From: Bryobacteraceae bacterium
Lineage (GTDB): Bacteria; Acidobacteriota; Terriglobia; Bryobacterales; Bryobacteraceae
DNA: 6,183 nt
NCBI GenBank assembly: GCA_947456995.1
Contig: CANGVB010000242.1
Location: forward strand, 1 to 6,183
Direction of reading: 5' to 3'
Shown piece by piece: positions 1-6,183 of the stretch. Position 1 is the stretch's first letter; every line of letters starts with the position of its first letter. The notes beneath the pieces are model-generated. The model saw nothing but the letters and a program-made list of their open reading frames with translations. It was not told where the DNA came from and searched no databases. The translations under genes were made by a program, and so were the position numbers.

Positions 1-1502
1 ATGTGAGCAATCGCATAAGCAAATCCGCGATCCATCAGGCTGAGGCGCGTTGCCGAGAAGCCAGGATCCATTGGGATGGCGTACGAACCGTAGCCGTAAA
101 GCAACATCGGTGCCTGCCCGTCTTTCTTGAAGCCCTTCTTGTAGGCAACCGTCACTGGCACCTTGGTGCCATCCTGGCTGGTGGCCATCAGGCGCTCCAC
201 AACGTAGTTGGCAGGGTCATAGCCGCCTAAGACTTCCTGCTGCTTGAGTAGCGTCTTGGTGCGAGTCACCATGTCGTAATCGTAGGTCGACGCAGGCGTC
301 ACCATCGACGAATAGCTGAAGCGCAACAGATTCGTATCGAACTCGGCATTGCCGCCGAAATTGAGCGTATAGGCCTGCTCATCAAACTTGATGTCATGCG
401 ATTCGTTTTTGGCCAGATCCACAACGCGCAAGGTATGCAGCCCGTTAATCCGCAACAGATAAACGGCATGATTGGCTAGCAACGTCATCCCCTGCACATA
501 CAGCCCTTTTTGAGCCGGAATCACTTCTTTCCAGTTCTTCTCCGAAGGGTCGGCCACGGGTGCCGTCACCACCCTGAAATCACGGCCCTTATCGTTGATC
601 CGGATATAGAATTTGTCCGAATGGTGGCTCATCGAGTAGCTGATGCCCTCCTTGCGTGGGATCAGCGGCTTAAAGGTGCCCTCGGCGGTCTTCGAATCCA
701 TATAGCGGTATTCGCTGGTCAGCCCTGAAGAGATGGAAATCACCAGGTATTTCTTCGACAACGTTTTACCCACGCCGATATTGAAACGTTCATCGTCTTC
801 CTGGTAAACCAGCTTGTCTTCGCTGGCTGCGGTGCCTAAGGTGTGCCGCCAGATCTGGTAAGACCGCTTGGTTTTGGGCTGCTGTTTGGAATAAAAAATA
901 GTCTTGCCATCTTCGGCCCACACCGTGTTACCGATCTTCTCAACCGTGTCGGGGAGATCCTTACCACTAGCCAGATCACGAACCCGCAGCGTGTACTCAC
1001 GGTAGCCGGTGACATCGGTGGAGTAGGCGAGCAGCTTCTGATCCGGGCTGACACTGGTTCCGCCGAGCGAGAAAAACTTGAGGCCCTTGGCCATCTCGTT
1101 CTGATCGAGCATCACCTCCTCAGCCGCTTCAAGAGAGCCCTTCTTGCGGGCGTTGATGGAATACTGTTTGCCCTCTTCGGTTCGCGAGTAATAGTAGTAG
1201 CCTTCAAAGCGGCTTGGCACCGACATGTCGGTCTGCTTGATGCGGCCAATGATTTCCTTGTAAACCTTGTCGGCCAGCGGCTCCATCGGCTTCATCACTT
1301 CAGCCGTATAGGCATTCTCTGCCTTCACATAATCGATCACTGCCGGGTCTTCGCGGTAGCGCATGTAGAAGTAAGGATCCTGGCGTGTATCGCCAAAAGC
1401 CTTCATCTCTTTTGGGATTGGCTTGGCAACGGGCGGCTTCATTTCATCAGCAGAGATCAGTGTGTTGGACATAAGAATAAGTGTTAGAAAACGGCTAAAC
1501 AT
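1..1502 (-). CDS. Oligopeptidase B-like S9A serine peptidase, exported, 5' part only (3' end outside window)
   Basis: This is the N-terminal 500 residues of a prolyl-oligopeptidase-family enzyme that would cleave short peptides, typically after Arg or Lys. The translation follows E. coli PtrB (recalled from memory) closely along its length: an N-terminal GDTRQDPYFYMR stretch (about residues 37-48), a beta-propeller region with QIWRHTLGTAASEDKLVYQEDDE, FSYSSMVTPAS, and the hinge into the alpha/beta-hydrolase domain, YGYGSYA (469-475). The window ends at His500, just before the expected (V/I)RGG motif, so the catalytic Ser, Asp and His lie outside it. The family is about 690-720 residues long, so about 200 are missing. 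I chose the ATG at 1502 because it gives MFSRFLTLILMSNTLISA followed by DE, a short Sec-type signal peptide with a plausible cut after Ala18. The next ATG, at 1472, would remove it. The start overlaps the lgt stop by 8 nt (ATGTTTAG) and has only a weak Shine-Dalgarno, which suggests coupled translation. The family assignment is strong. The export and the exact specificity are inferred. Confidence 0.9.
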   Translation of the reverse strand, partial: MFSRFLTLILMSNTLISADEMKPPVAKPIPKEMKAFGDTRQDPYFYMRYREDPAVIDYVKAENAYTAEVMKPMEPLADKVYKEIIGRIKQTDMSVPSRFEGYYYYSRTEEGKQYSINARKKGSLEAAEEVMLDQNEMAKGLKFFSLGGTSVSPDQKLLAYSTDVTGYREYTLRVRDLASGKDLPDTVEKIGNTVWAEDGKTIFYSKQQPKTKRSYQIWRHTLGTAASEDKLVYQEDDERFNIGVGKTLSKKYLVISISSGLTSEYRYMDSKTAEGTFKPLIPRKEGISYSMSHHSDKFYIRINDKGRDFRVVTAPVADPSEKNWKEVIPAQKGLYVQGMTLLANHAVYLLRINGLHTLRVVDLAKNESHDIKFDEQAYTLNFGGNAEFDTNLLRFSYSSMVTPASTYDYDMVTRTKTLLKQQEVLGGYDPANYVVERLMATSQDGTKVPVTVAYKKGFKKDGQAPMLLYGYGSYAIPMDPGFSATRLSLMDRGFAYAIAH

Positions 1503-2286
1503 GGGAGGCTTCTTTCGGTGGTTTCGAGAGCAGGAGATACGCCCCCAGCAGGAGCGTCGCAATGCTGATCCACTGTGTATGGACCAGCGGGAATGCATCA
1601 AAAAGTGGTGGCTGGTCGTGATGGCGGAAGAACTCCACGCCAAAACGAAGCAGCGAGTAAAGAATCAGATAAAGGCTGAACAATCCGCCCGGCCGTTTTG
1701 CCGGATCATGCAGTTTGAAGAGCACTCCAAAGATCAAGAGATCTCCGATGGTTTCGTAGATCTGCGTCGGATGCAGTGGAACTCCAAGCGGTACATTCGA
1801 GAATTCCTTCACTTCCGGATTGGTGAATCGAACCGCCCACGGCCGGTTGCAAAGCATCCCGTAGCAACACCCGGCCGCATAACAGCCAATGCGGCCAATG
1901 GCATGGCCGAGAGCGATTCCAGGGGCAAAGCAATCCATCGTCTTTAGCACCGGCAGCCCGTTTTTCTTCATGTAGAAGTAAGCAAAAACAAGCGCGAGAA
2001 CAAAGCCCCCCTGATATACGCCAGCAGCCCGCAAGGTAGACAGTGAAAACATCTCTGCCGGGTTCTTTGCATAGTATTCCCAGTCGAAGATGAACATCAT
2101 CAGCTTGGCCCCGGCGAGGCCCGTAATGGCGCAATAAATCACGAGGTCTTGAATTTTCTGCGTCGGCAAGCCGGCACGCAATGCCAGTTTGTTGGTTGAC
2201 CACAAGCCCGCCAGAAAAGCGAGCGCCACCATCACACCGTAAGTCGGGAGAAAGAAGCCTCCCAGGTCAATGAGTTTCGGGAGCAT
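1495..2286 (-). CDS. lgt: Prolipoprotein diacylglyceryl transferase
   Basis: Lgt is the inner-membrane enzyme that moves a diacylglyceryl group from phosphatidylglycerol to the lipobox cysteine of prolipoproteins, the first step of lipoprotein maturation. The 263-residue product has the usual length and several hydrophobic spans (about 12-30, 48-67, 92-106, 117-135, 181-192, 202-217, 238-254). Recognisable family signatures are LPTYGVM with Tyr16, GHAIGRIGC with Arg132 (equivalent of E. coli Arg143), HPTQIYE (172-178) and LRFGVEFFR with Arg214 (equivalent of Arg239). The usual FHGG, whose His (His103 in E. coli) is reported as essential, is here VYQGG, with Gln92. The segment GCYAAGCCYGMLC carries four cysteines (135, 140, 141, 146), a GCCYG form I associate with non-enterobacterial Lgt proteins. 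The ATG start at 2286 lies inside the end of lspA (20-nt overlap) and gives a typical MLPKLIDLGG beginning. The stop overlaps the start of the downstream oligopeptidase gene. Its place beside lspA fits its pathway role. Confidence 0.96.
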   Translation of the reverse strand: MLPKLIDLGGFFLPTYGVMVALAFLAGLWSTNKLALRAGLPTQKIQDLVIYCAITGLAGAKLMMFIFDWEYYAKNPAEMFSLSTLRAAGVYQGGFVLALVFAYFYMKKNGLPVLKTMDCFAPGIALGHAIGRIGCYAAGCCYGMLCNRPWAVRFTNPEVKEFSNVPLGVPLHPTQIYETIGDLLIFGVLFKLHDPAKRPGGLFSLYLILYSLLRFGVEFFRHHDQPPLFDAFPLVHTQWISIATLLLGAYLLLSKPPKEASHV

Positions 2287-2791
2287 GATTCGGATCTGCC
2301 TGCTTTCGGGGTTGGAAAATTAAGTCGAGCGCCATCAATACAGCACCGGCGCTGATGGCAGAGTCTGCGATGTTAAAGCTGGGCCATTCATAGGAGCCGA
2401 TAAATACCTGCAGGAAGTCAGTCACGCTTCCCTGAAAAACGCGATCCCAGAGGTTCCCAACTGCACCACCGAGAACAAGCGACAATGCCAGCCGGTTATA
2501 AAGCGTCCCGATCGCACCAGGCTTGGTGGCCTGCCAAAGCATCCAGCCAATCAGGCCGAGAATGACACCGGCAAAGCCAACCAGCACTGTAAGCCGTATG
2601 GTTTCAGGTGCAGTCGAGAGAATGCCAAATGCAGCCCCGCGATTGCGCGTGTAGACGATGTTGAATACATCGGGAATCACAGGGATCGTGTCATAGACAG
2701 AGACTTTGGCCTCGATCCACATCTTGGTCGCGCGATCGAGCACAAACACAATCAGCGCGATCCACAATGCTTGAGCGCGCGGCGACCCCAT
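2267..2791 (-). CDS. lspA: Lipoprotein signal peptidase (signal peptidase II)
   Basis: LspA is the inner-membrane aspartyl peptidase that removes the signal peptide of prolipoproteins after Lgt has lipidated the cysteine. It is the globomycin target. The 174-residue product shows the family motifs in order: LDRATK near the N-terminus (Asp19), TRNRGAAFG (48-56), GNLWDR with the catalytic Asp116, and FNIADS with the catalytic Asp143. Four membrane spans can be placed at about 8-19, 64-86, 98-113 and 144-160. An open frame reaches upstream to 2839, but I chose the ATG at 2791. It gives a normal-length protein (MGSPRAQALW), starts 2 nt after the ileS stop codon, and has a G-rich CTGGGG stretch a few bases upstream. 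The longer form would add 16 residues that merely read ileS codons in another frame. The hydrophilic tail after PRKQ (161-174) overlaps the lgt start by 20 nt. It is very likely co-transcribed with ileS and lgt. Confidence 0.96.
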   Translation of the reverse strand: MGSPRAQALWIALIVFVLDRATKMWIEAKVSVYDTIPVIPDVFNIVYTRNRGAAFGILSTAPETIRLTVLVGFAGVILGLIGWMLWQATKPGAIGTLYNRLALSLVLGGAVGNLWDRVFQGSVTDFLQVFIGSYEWPSFNIADSAISAGAVLMALDLIFQPRKQADPNHAPETH

Positions 2792-2793
2792 GT

Positions 2794-5583
2794 CTAGAGC
2801 CCCAGAATTTCTGTCACCGCGCCCGCGCAAGCAGCGCAAGCCGTCGGGACTTTCTCGTTTGATCCAACATCGAGGGTGTACTTCCAGCAGCGTTCACATT
2901 TCACGCCGTCGGCAGGCAACACCTCAACCAGGGTTGTCTCTCCCTGCTGCAACTCTACCTGCGAAACGATAAAGATCGATGGCAGGCTTTCGGCATAGGT
3001 CGAGAGCAACTTAAAGTCTTCGGCGTTGACGGTGATGCGCAGCTTGGCCCCGAGCGAAGCTCCGATCTTGGCAGCTTCAAGGGCGGGCCGGGTGAGCTCT
3101 CTGAAGCTCAACAAACGATCCCAGTTTTCCTGCACTGCCGTTACGTCGTGAACCACTTCAGCCGGGGTAGGGAAGTGAGCCACGTGAATCGAATCCGGGT
3201 CGCCCTGCGCTTTCGGGAATTCCGCCCAGGCTTCTTCTGCTGTGAATGCCAGAATCGGCGCGGAGAGCCGCAACAGGGCATGGGTCATGCGGTACAGCGC
3301 TGTTTGCGCACTGCGACGCGACTTCGCCTTGGGAGCCGAAGTGTAGAGCCTGTCCTTGAGTACGTCAAAGTAGATCGAGCTCAGGTCAACCGTCGCAAAA
3401 TTGTAGATCGCCTGATAAACCTTGTAAAACGCATAGGCCTTGTAGTGAGCCAGACAACGCTCGGTAAGGTCTGCCGTCCTCAATAGAATCCACTGATCGA
3501 TCTCTTCCATCTCGGCAGTCGGTACAGCATCCACACTGGGGTCAAACTCATGCAGGTTGCCCAACGCATAGCGGAAGGTGTTGCGCAGCTTCACATAGGC
3601 TTCGGCAAGCCGCTGCAGAATGACAGGCGACATGCGCACGTCTTCGTTGTAAGCAACGCTCGACACCCACAGGCGCAACACTTCAGCGCCATACTGCTTG
3701 ATCACTTCTTCGGGCTCAATGCCATTGCCGAGCGACTTCGACATCGCCTTGCCATCTGCATCGAGAATCCAGCCGCCAGTCACGCACTCGCGATAAGGCG
3801 CATGTCCGCGCAAGCCAACACCAATCAGCAAAGAGCTATGGAACCAGCCGCGATATTGATCTGCCCCTTCGAGGTACATATCCGCGGGCCAGGGCAAACC
3901 GTTCTCCTCGGTAAGCACGGCAAAACTGCTCGACCCGGAGTCAAACCAGACATCGAGAATGTCTTTTTCTTTACGGAAGTGATTGCCGCCACACTTCGGG
4001 CAGGTGAATCCGGGGGGCAGCAGGTTAACTGCTTCCTCTGCATACCAGACGTCGGCCGTCTCCTTGGCAAAGCGCTCGAGGATTGGTTCAATCACTGCCT
4101 TGTCGGCGATGATGTGGTCACAGGTTTCGCAATAGAATGCCGTGATCGGCACGCCCCAGGTACGCTGCCGCGACACAACCCAGTCGGGCCGCGTTGCGAT
4201 CATATTCGAGATTCGCTCTTCGCCCCATGCTGGCAGCCACTTCACATTCTTGATCGCATCCAGCGCATTCTGCCGAAGGTTGTTGCGCTCCATCCCGATG
4301 AACCACTGCGTCGTACCGCGGAAGATCGTCGGGTTGTGGCAGCGCCAGCAATGCGGATAGGAGTGGCTGTAATCGGTCTTCTTGAGCAAGGCTCCATGTG
4401 CCTTCAGGATTTCGATCACAATCGGGTTGGCTTCCCAAACGGTTTTGCCAATCAGCTCCTCAGGCAGAGTCCCGCTGGCGCCTTCGGCGTGATAAAGCTT
4501 GCCACCTGCATCGACAGGACAATATGTCGGGATGCCGTAGAGCTGCGAAACCATGAAGTCTTCCATGCCGTGGCCCGGTGCTGTATGCACTGCACCTGTG
4601 CCGGCCTCAAGCGTTACATGGTCTCCCACCAGGCCTAGTGAATCGCGCTCCAGAAACGGATGGCGAAACACTGCCTTGTCGAGTGTCGAACCGTCGAAAG
4701 TTCCAATCACGTGAGGCTCAGGCCAGCCGAGTTCTTTGGTGACAGCCTCAAGCAATCCCTGCGCCACGATGTAGACAACCCCATCCACTTCATTCGCTAC
4801 GTACTCAAAGCGGGGGTGGAAGCTGATCGCCATGTTGGCCGGGATCGTCCATGGGGTCGTCGTCCAGATCAGCCCATAGACATCTTTGCCGGCTAGCGAA
4901 GGATGGATCGATTCCGGCACGCTATGCAGCTTGAAGCGCACATAGATCGACGGCGAAACATGGTCGCCATATTCCACTTCAGCTTCAGCCAAAGTAGTCT
5001 GGCAGCTCATGCACCAGTTCACTGGCTTCAGACCCTTATATACATAGCCCTGATCGTAGAAATCGACAAAGGCCCTCGCGATCGCCGCCTGGTACGGCGC
5101 ATCCATGGTCTTGTAAACGTTATCCCAGCGCCCAAAGATGCCCAGACGCTTGAAGTCTTCCGTCTGCAAGCCAACGTATTTGTCGGCATATCGGCGGCAG
5201 GCCTGGCGAATCTGCACCGTCGTCATCGCCGCCTTTTTCGCCCCCAACTGTCCGTCTACTTTGATTTCGATCGGCAGCCCGTGACAGTCAAAGCCCGGCA
5301 CGTATGGTGAATCAAACCCAGCCATGGTCTTCGACTTCACAACGAAGTCCTTCAGCAATTTGTTGAACGCATGACCCAGGTGAATATTGCCGTTCGCGTA
5401 AGGCGGGCCATCGTGCAACACATACTCCGGTGCTCCGGCACGCGAGGCCCGAATACGGCTGTACAAATCCATGTCCTTCCAGCGAGCAAGCATTTTCGGC
5501 TCATTCTGAGGAAGGTTGGCCTTCATGGCGAAGGCGGTCTTGGGCAAATTAACTGTTTTCTTGAGATCCACGGATTCTTCCAT
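2794..5583 (-). CDS. ileS: Isoleucyl-tRNA synthetase (bacterial type 1)
   Basis: This cytoplasmic class I aminoacyl-tRNA synthetase joins isoleucine to tRNA-Ile and hydrolyses mischarged valine. The 929-residue product matches the usual bacterial length. Visible in order: NLPKTAFAM (12-20), the HIGH-type motif HLGH (68-71), GFDCHGLPIE (98-106), the CP1 editing domain with TTTPWTIPAN (241-250) and GTGAVHTAPGHG followed by Asp342, DVWFDSGSSS (544-553), the KMSKS loop in the form KAMSKS (612-617), and a C-terminal zinc finger CERCW (896-900) with CAAC (916-919). Two further pairs of CxxC motifs (191/194 with 412/415, and 485/488 with 528/531) look like additional zinc sites. I chose the ATG at 5583 because MEESVDLKKTVNLPKTAF matches the normal N-terminus. 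The frame is open to a TTG at 5619, which would add 12 unlikely residues. No good Shine-Dalgarno precedes 5583. It heads the lspA-lgt-oligopeptidase operon. The zinc tail and size argue against the eukaryote-like, mupirocin-resistant IleS2 type. Confidence 0.98.
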   Translation of the reverse strand: MEESVDLKKTVNLPKTAFAMKANLPQNEPKMLARWKDMDLYSRIRASRAGAPEYVLHDGPPYANGNIHLGHAFNKLLKDFVVKSKTMAGFDSPYVPGFDCHGLPIEIKVDGQLGAKKAAMTTVQIRQACRRYADKYVGLQTEDFKRLGIFGRWDNVYKTMDAPYQAAIARAFVDFYDQGYVYKGLKPVNWCMSCQTTLAEAEVEYGDHVSPSIYVRFKLHSVPESIHPSLAGKDVYGLIWTTTPWTIPANMAISFHPRFEYVANEVDGVVYIVAQGLLEAVTKELGWPEPHVIGTFDGSTLDKAVFRHPFLERDSLGLVGDHVTLEAGTGAVHTAPGHGMEDFMVSQLYGIPTYCPVDAGGKLYHAEGASGTLPEELIGKTVWEANPIVIEILKAHGALLKKTDYSHSYPHCWRCHNPTIFRGTTQWFIGMERNNLRQNALDAIKNVKWLPAWGEERISNMIATRPDWVVSRQRTWGVPITAFYCETCDHIIADKAVIEPILERFAKETADVWYAEEAVNLLPPGFTCPKCGGNHFRKEKDILDVWFDSGSSSFAVLTEENGLPWPADMYLEGADQYRGWFHSSLLIGVGLRGHAPYRECVTGGWILDADGKAMSKSLGNGIEPEEVIKQYGAEVLRLWVSSVAYNEDVRMSPVILQRLAEAYVKLRNTFRYALGNLHEFDPSVDAVPTAEMEEIDQWILLRTADLTERCLAHYKAYAFYKVYQAIYNFATVDLSSIYFDVLKDRLYTSAPKAKSRRSAQTALYRMTHALLRLSAPILAFTAEEAWAEFPKAQGDPDSIHVAHFPTPAEVVHDVTAVQENWDRLLSFRELTRPALEAAKIGASLGAKLRITVNAEDFKLLSTYAESLPSIFIVSQVELQQGETTLVEVLPADGVKCERCWKYTLDVGSNEKVPTACAACAGAVTEILGL

Positions 5584-5606
5584 TGTAGTAAGGTGATAAC
5601 GAAAAC
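5584..5606. promoter_or_regulatory. Divergent 23-nt gap between ileS and DUF1080 gene starts
   Basis: Only 23 bases separate the two outward-facing start codons, too few for two ordinary promoters. Transcription of each gene must therefore start within or beyond the first codons of the other, or one mRNA must be nearly leaderless. I found no convincing -35/-10 pair for either direction, so the promoters are not placed. That the control region lies around here follows from the divergent layout, not from a seen box. Confidence 0.4.
5590..5595 (+). promoter_or_regulatory. Probable ribosome binding site of the DUF1080 gene
   Basis: AAGGTG lies 11 nt before the ATG at 5607, a purine-rich Shine-Dalgarno-like site at a slightly long spacing. 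It supports that ATG as the start, together with the signal peptide the start produces. Confidence 0.45.
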
Positions 5607-6183
5607 ATGCGCTCCTCAATTTTTCTTCTCGTTCTCTTCTCCCTGACGGCGCTGGCGCAGAAGCGTCCTGAGCTCAATGACGGCGAAATGCACGGCGATG
5701 CTCCATACCTGCTGGAAGCCGGTTGGTCGCCGCTGATCAACGGCAAAGACCTCAGCGGCTGGAAGGGCCAGGGAGATTGGCTCACCACCACCGGTATCCT
5801 CTGGGATCGCCTGCTCGGGCCTACCCGTCTGCGCGCCGTACCCGGCCCCACCCCTGGCGGCACCATGCTGAATGGCCCGACAGGCCGCACCACAAACCTA
5901 GTCACCGAAGAGACCTTCGGCGACATCGAGCTCTACGTCGAATTCATGGTGGCCAAGGGCTCCAATTCGGGCGTTTACCTGCATGGACTCTATGAAGTTC
6001 AGGTCTTCGATAGCTGGAAGTCTGACGAGCCGATGACGTCTTCTGATTGCGGCGGCATCTATCACCGCTGGATCAACGAGACCGGCGTCGGAGGCTCAGC
6101 GCCCAGCCGCAATGCCTCTCGCAAGCCGGGCGATTGGCAATCCTTTTACATCGCCTTCCGCGGCCCGCGCTTTGATGCCAGCG
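5607..6183 (+). CDS. Secreted DUF1080 (3-keto-disaccharide hydrolase-type) protein, 5' part only
   Basis: The reading frame is open from the ATG to the window end, giving the first 192 residues. Residues 1-17 (MRSSIFLLVLFSLTALA) form a clear Sec signal peptide with an ALA-Q cleavage site. There is no lipobox cysteine, so the product is probably a soluble periplasmic or secreted protein. The mature part has DUF1080 hallmarks: WSPLINGKDLSGWKG (40-54), then after a linker FGDIELYVEFMV (104-115), KGSNSGVYLHGLYEVQVFD (117-135), and DCGGIYHRW (147-155). DUF1080 is a concanavalin-A-like jelly-roll fold, and some members hydrolyse 3-keto-glycosides. Many others in Acidobacteriota, Planctomycetota and Bacteroidota remain uncharacterised, so substrate and activity here are unknown. 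The C-terminal end is outside the window, and any further domain cannot be judged. It diverges from ileS, with which it has no evident functional link. Confidence 0.9.
   Translation, partial: MRSSIFLLVLFSLTALAQKRPELNDGEMHGDAPYLLEAGWSPLINGKDLSGWKGQGDWLTTTGILWDRLLGPTRLRAVPGPTPGGTMLNGPTGRTTNLVTEETFGDIELYVEFMVAKGSNSGVYLHGLYEVQVFDSWKSDEPMTSSDCGGIYHRWINETGVGGSAPSRNASRKPGDWQSFYIAFRGPRFDAS

Noticed and set aside
843..1487. 214-codon plus-strand frame opposite the oligopeptidase gene
   Set aside because: It is antisense to a clear S9A coding sequence, with no recognisable motif and no ribosome binding site that would favour it.
1423..1947. 174-codon plus-strand frame opposite lgt and the oligopeptidase start
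   Set aside because: It runs antisense across two real genes and shows no family signature.
1706..2203. 165-codon minus-strand frame inside lgt in another frame
   Set aside because: It overlaps lgt fully, and the in-frame Lgt motifs decide in favour of lgt.
2792..2839. Longer lspA start reaching into ileS
   Set aside because: The extra 16 residues are charged, precede the normal LspA N-terminus and only re-read the ileS zinc-tail codons. The ATG at 2791 gives standard length and spacing.
3550..4638. Long open frame (362 codons) on the plus strand opposite ileS
   Set aside because: It lies wholly antisense to the well-conserved ileS, and its product is rich in His, Arg and Cys with no domain I recognise. 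This is the usual shadow of a GC-rich gene.
5561..5589. Possible promoter for the DUF1080 gene: TTGAGA, 17-nt spacer, TGTAGT
   Set aside because: The -10 match is only 4 of 6, and the implied start near 5596 would leave the AAGGTG ribosome binding site outside the mRNA.
5584..5619. ileS start at the TTG at 5619
   Set aside because: It would add 12 residues not seen at the start of IleS proteins and overlap the opposite-strand gene start. The ATG at 5583 gives the normal N-terminus, although the GAGGAG nearby keeps some doubt.
5584..5700. T-box or other tRNA-sensing leader upstream of ileS
   Set aside because: The upstream region is coding for the DUF1080 signal peptide and I see no T-box consensus or terminator-like hairpin.
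1..6183. CRISPR array, mobile element, tRNA/rRNA or defence system
   Set aside because: Reading both strands showed no repeat array, terminal inverted repeats, transposase, RNA gene or known defence protein. Coding sequence fills the window apart from gaps of 2 and 23 nt.

Overview
The window is a compact, gene-dense stretch of a moderately GC-rich bacterial chromosome. Five protein-coding genes fill almost all of it. The reading is ileS-lspA-lgt followed by an oligopeptidase B-like gene, all on the minus strand, and one divergent plus-strand gene for a secreted DUF1080 protein. This set (LspA and Lgt encoded together downstream of IleS, a secreted S9A peptidase, and a DUF1080 / 3-keto-disaccharide hydrolase-type protein) fits Acidobacteriota, perhaps a Bryobacter/Solibacter-type soil lineage. 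That placement is an inference from gene content, not a search result.

Layout, read in the direction of transcription of the main unit (right to left): ileS (5583 to 2794), lspA (2791 to 2267), lgt (2286 to 1495) and the oligopeptidase gene (1502 to beyond position 1, 5' part only). The junctions are extremely tight: a 2-nt gap, a 20-nt overlap and an 8-nt overlap (ATGTTTAG). No space remains for internal terminators or conventional promoters between the genes, so they most likely form one operon with coupled translation. On the right, a plus-strand gene starts at 5607 and runs off the window. Only 23 nt separate its start codon from that of ileS.

Functionally, ileS charges tRNA-Ile. Lgt and LspA perform the first two steps of lipoprotein maturation, lipidating the lipobox cysteine and then cutting off the signal peptide. 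The oligopeptidase B-like protein and the DUF1080 protein both begin with apparent Sec-type signal peptides without a lipobox cysteine. They are therefore probably exported soluble proteins rather than substrates of the Lgt/LspA pair encoded beside them.

I see no tRNA, rRNA, CRISPR array, insertion sequence, phage gene, toxin-antitoxin pair or defence system. The sequence does not support a claim of a wholly new system. The points worth a second look are residue-level and architectural: three possible zinc sites in IleS, a Gln in place of the catalytic-region His of Lgt, a signal peptide and altered specificity residue in the oligopeptidase, and the nearly overlapping divergent starts of ileS and the DUF1080 gene.
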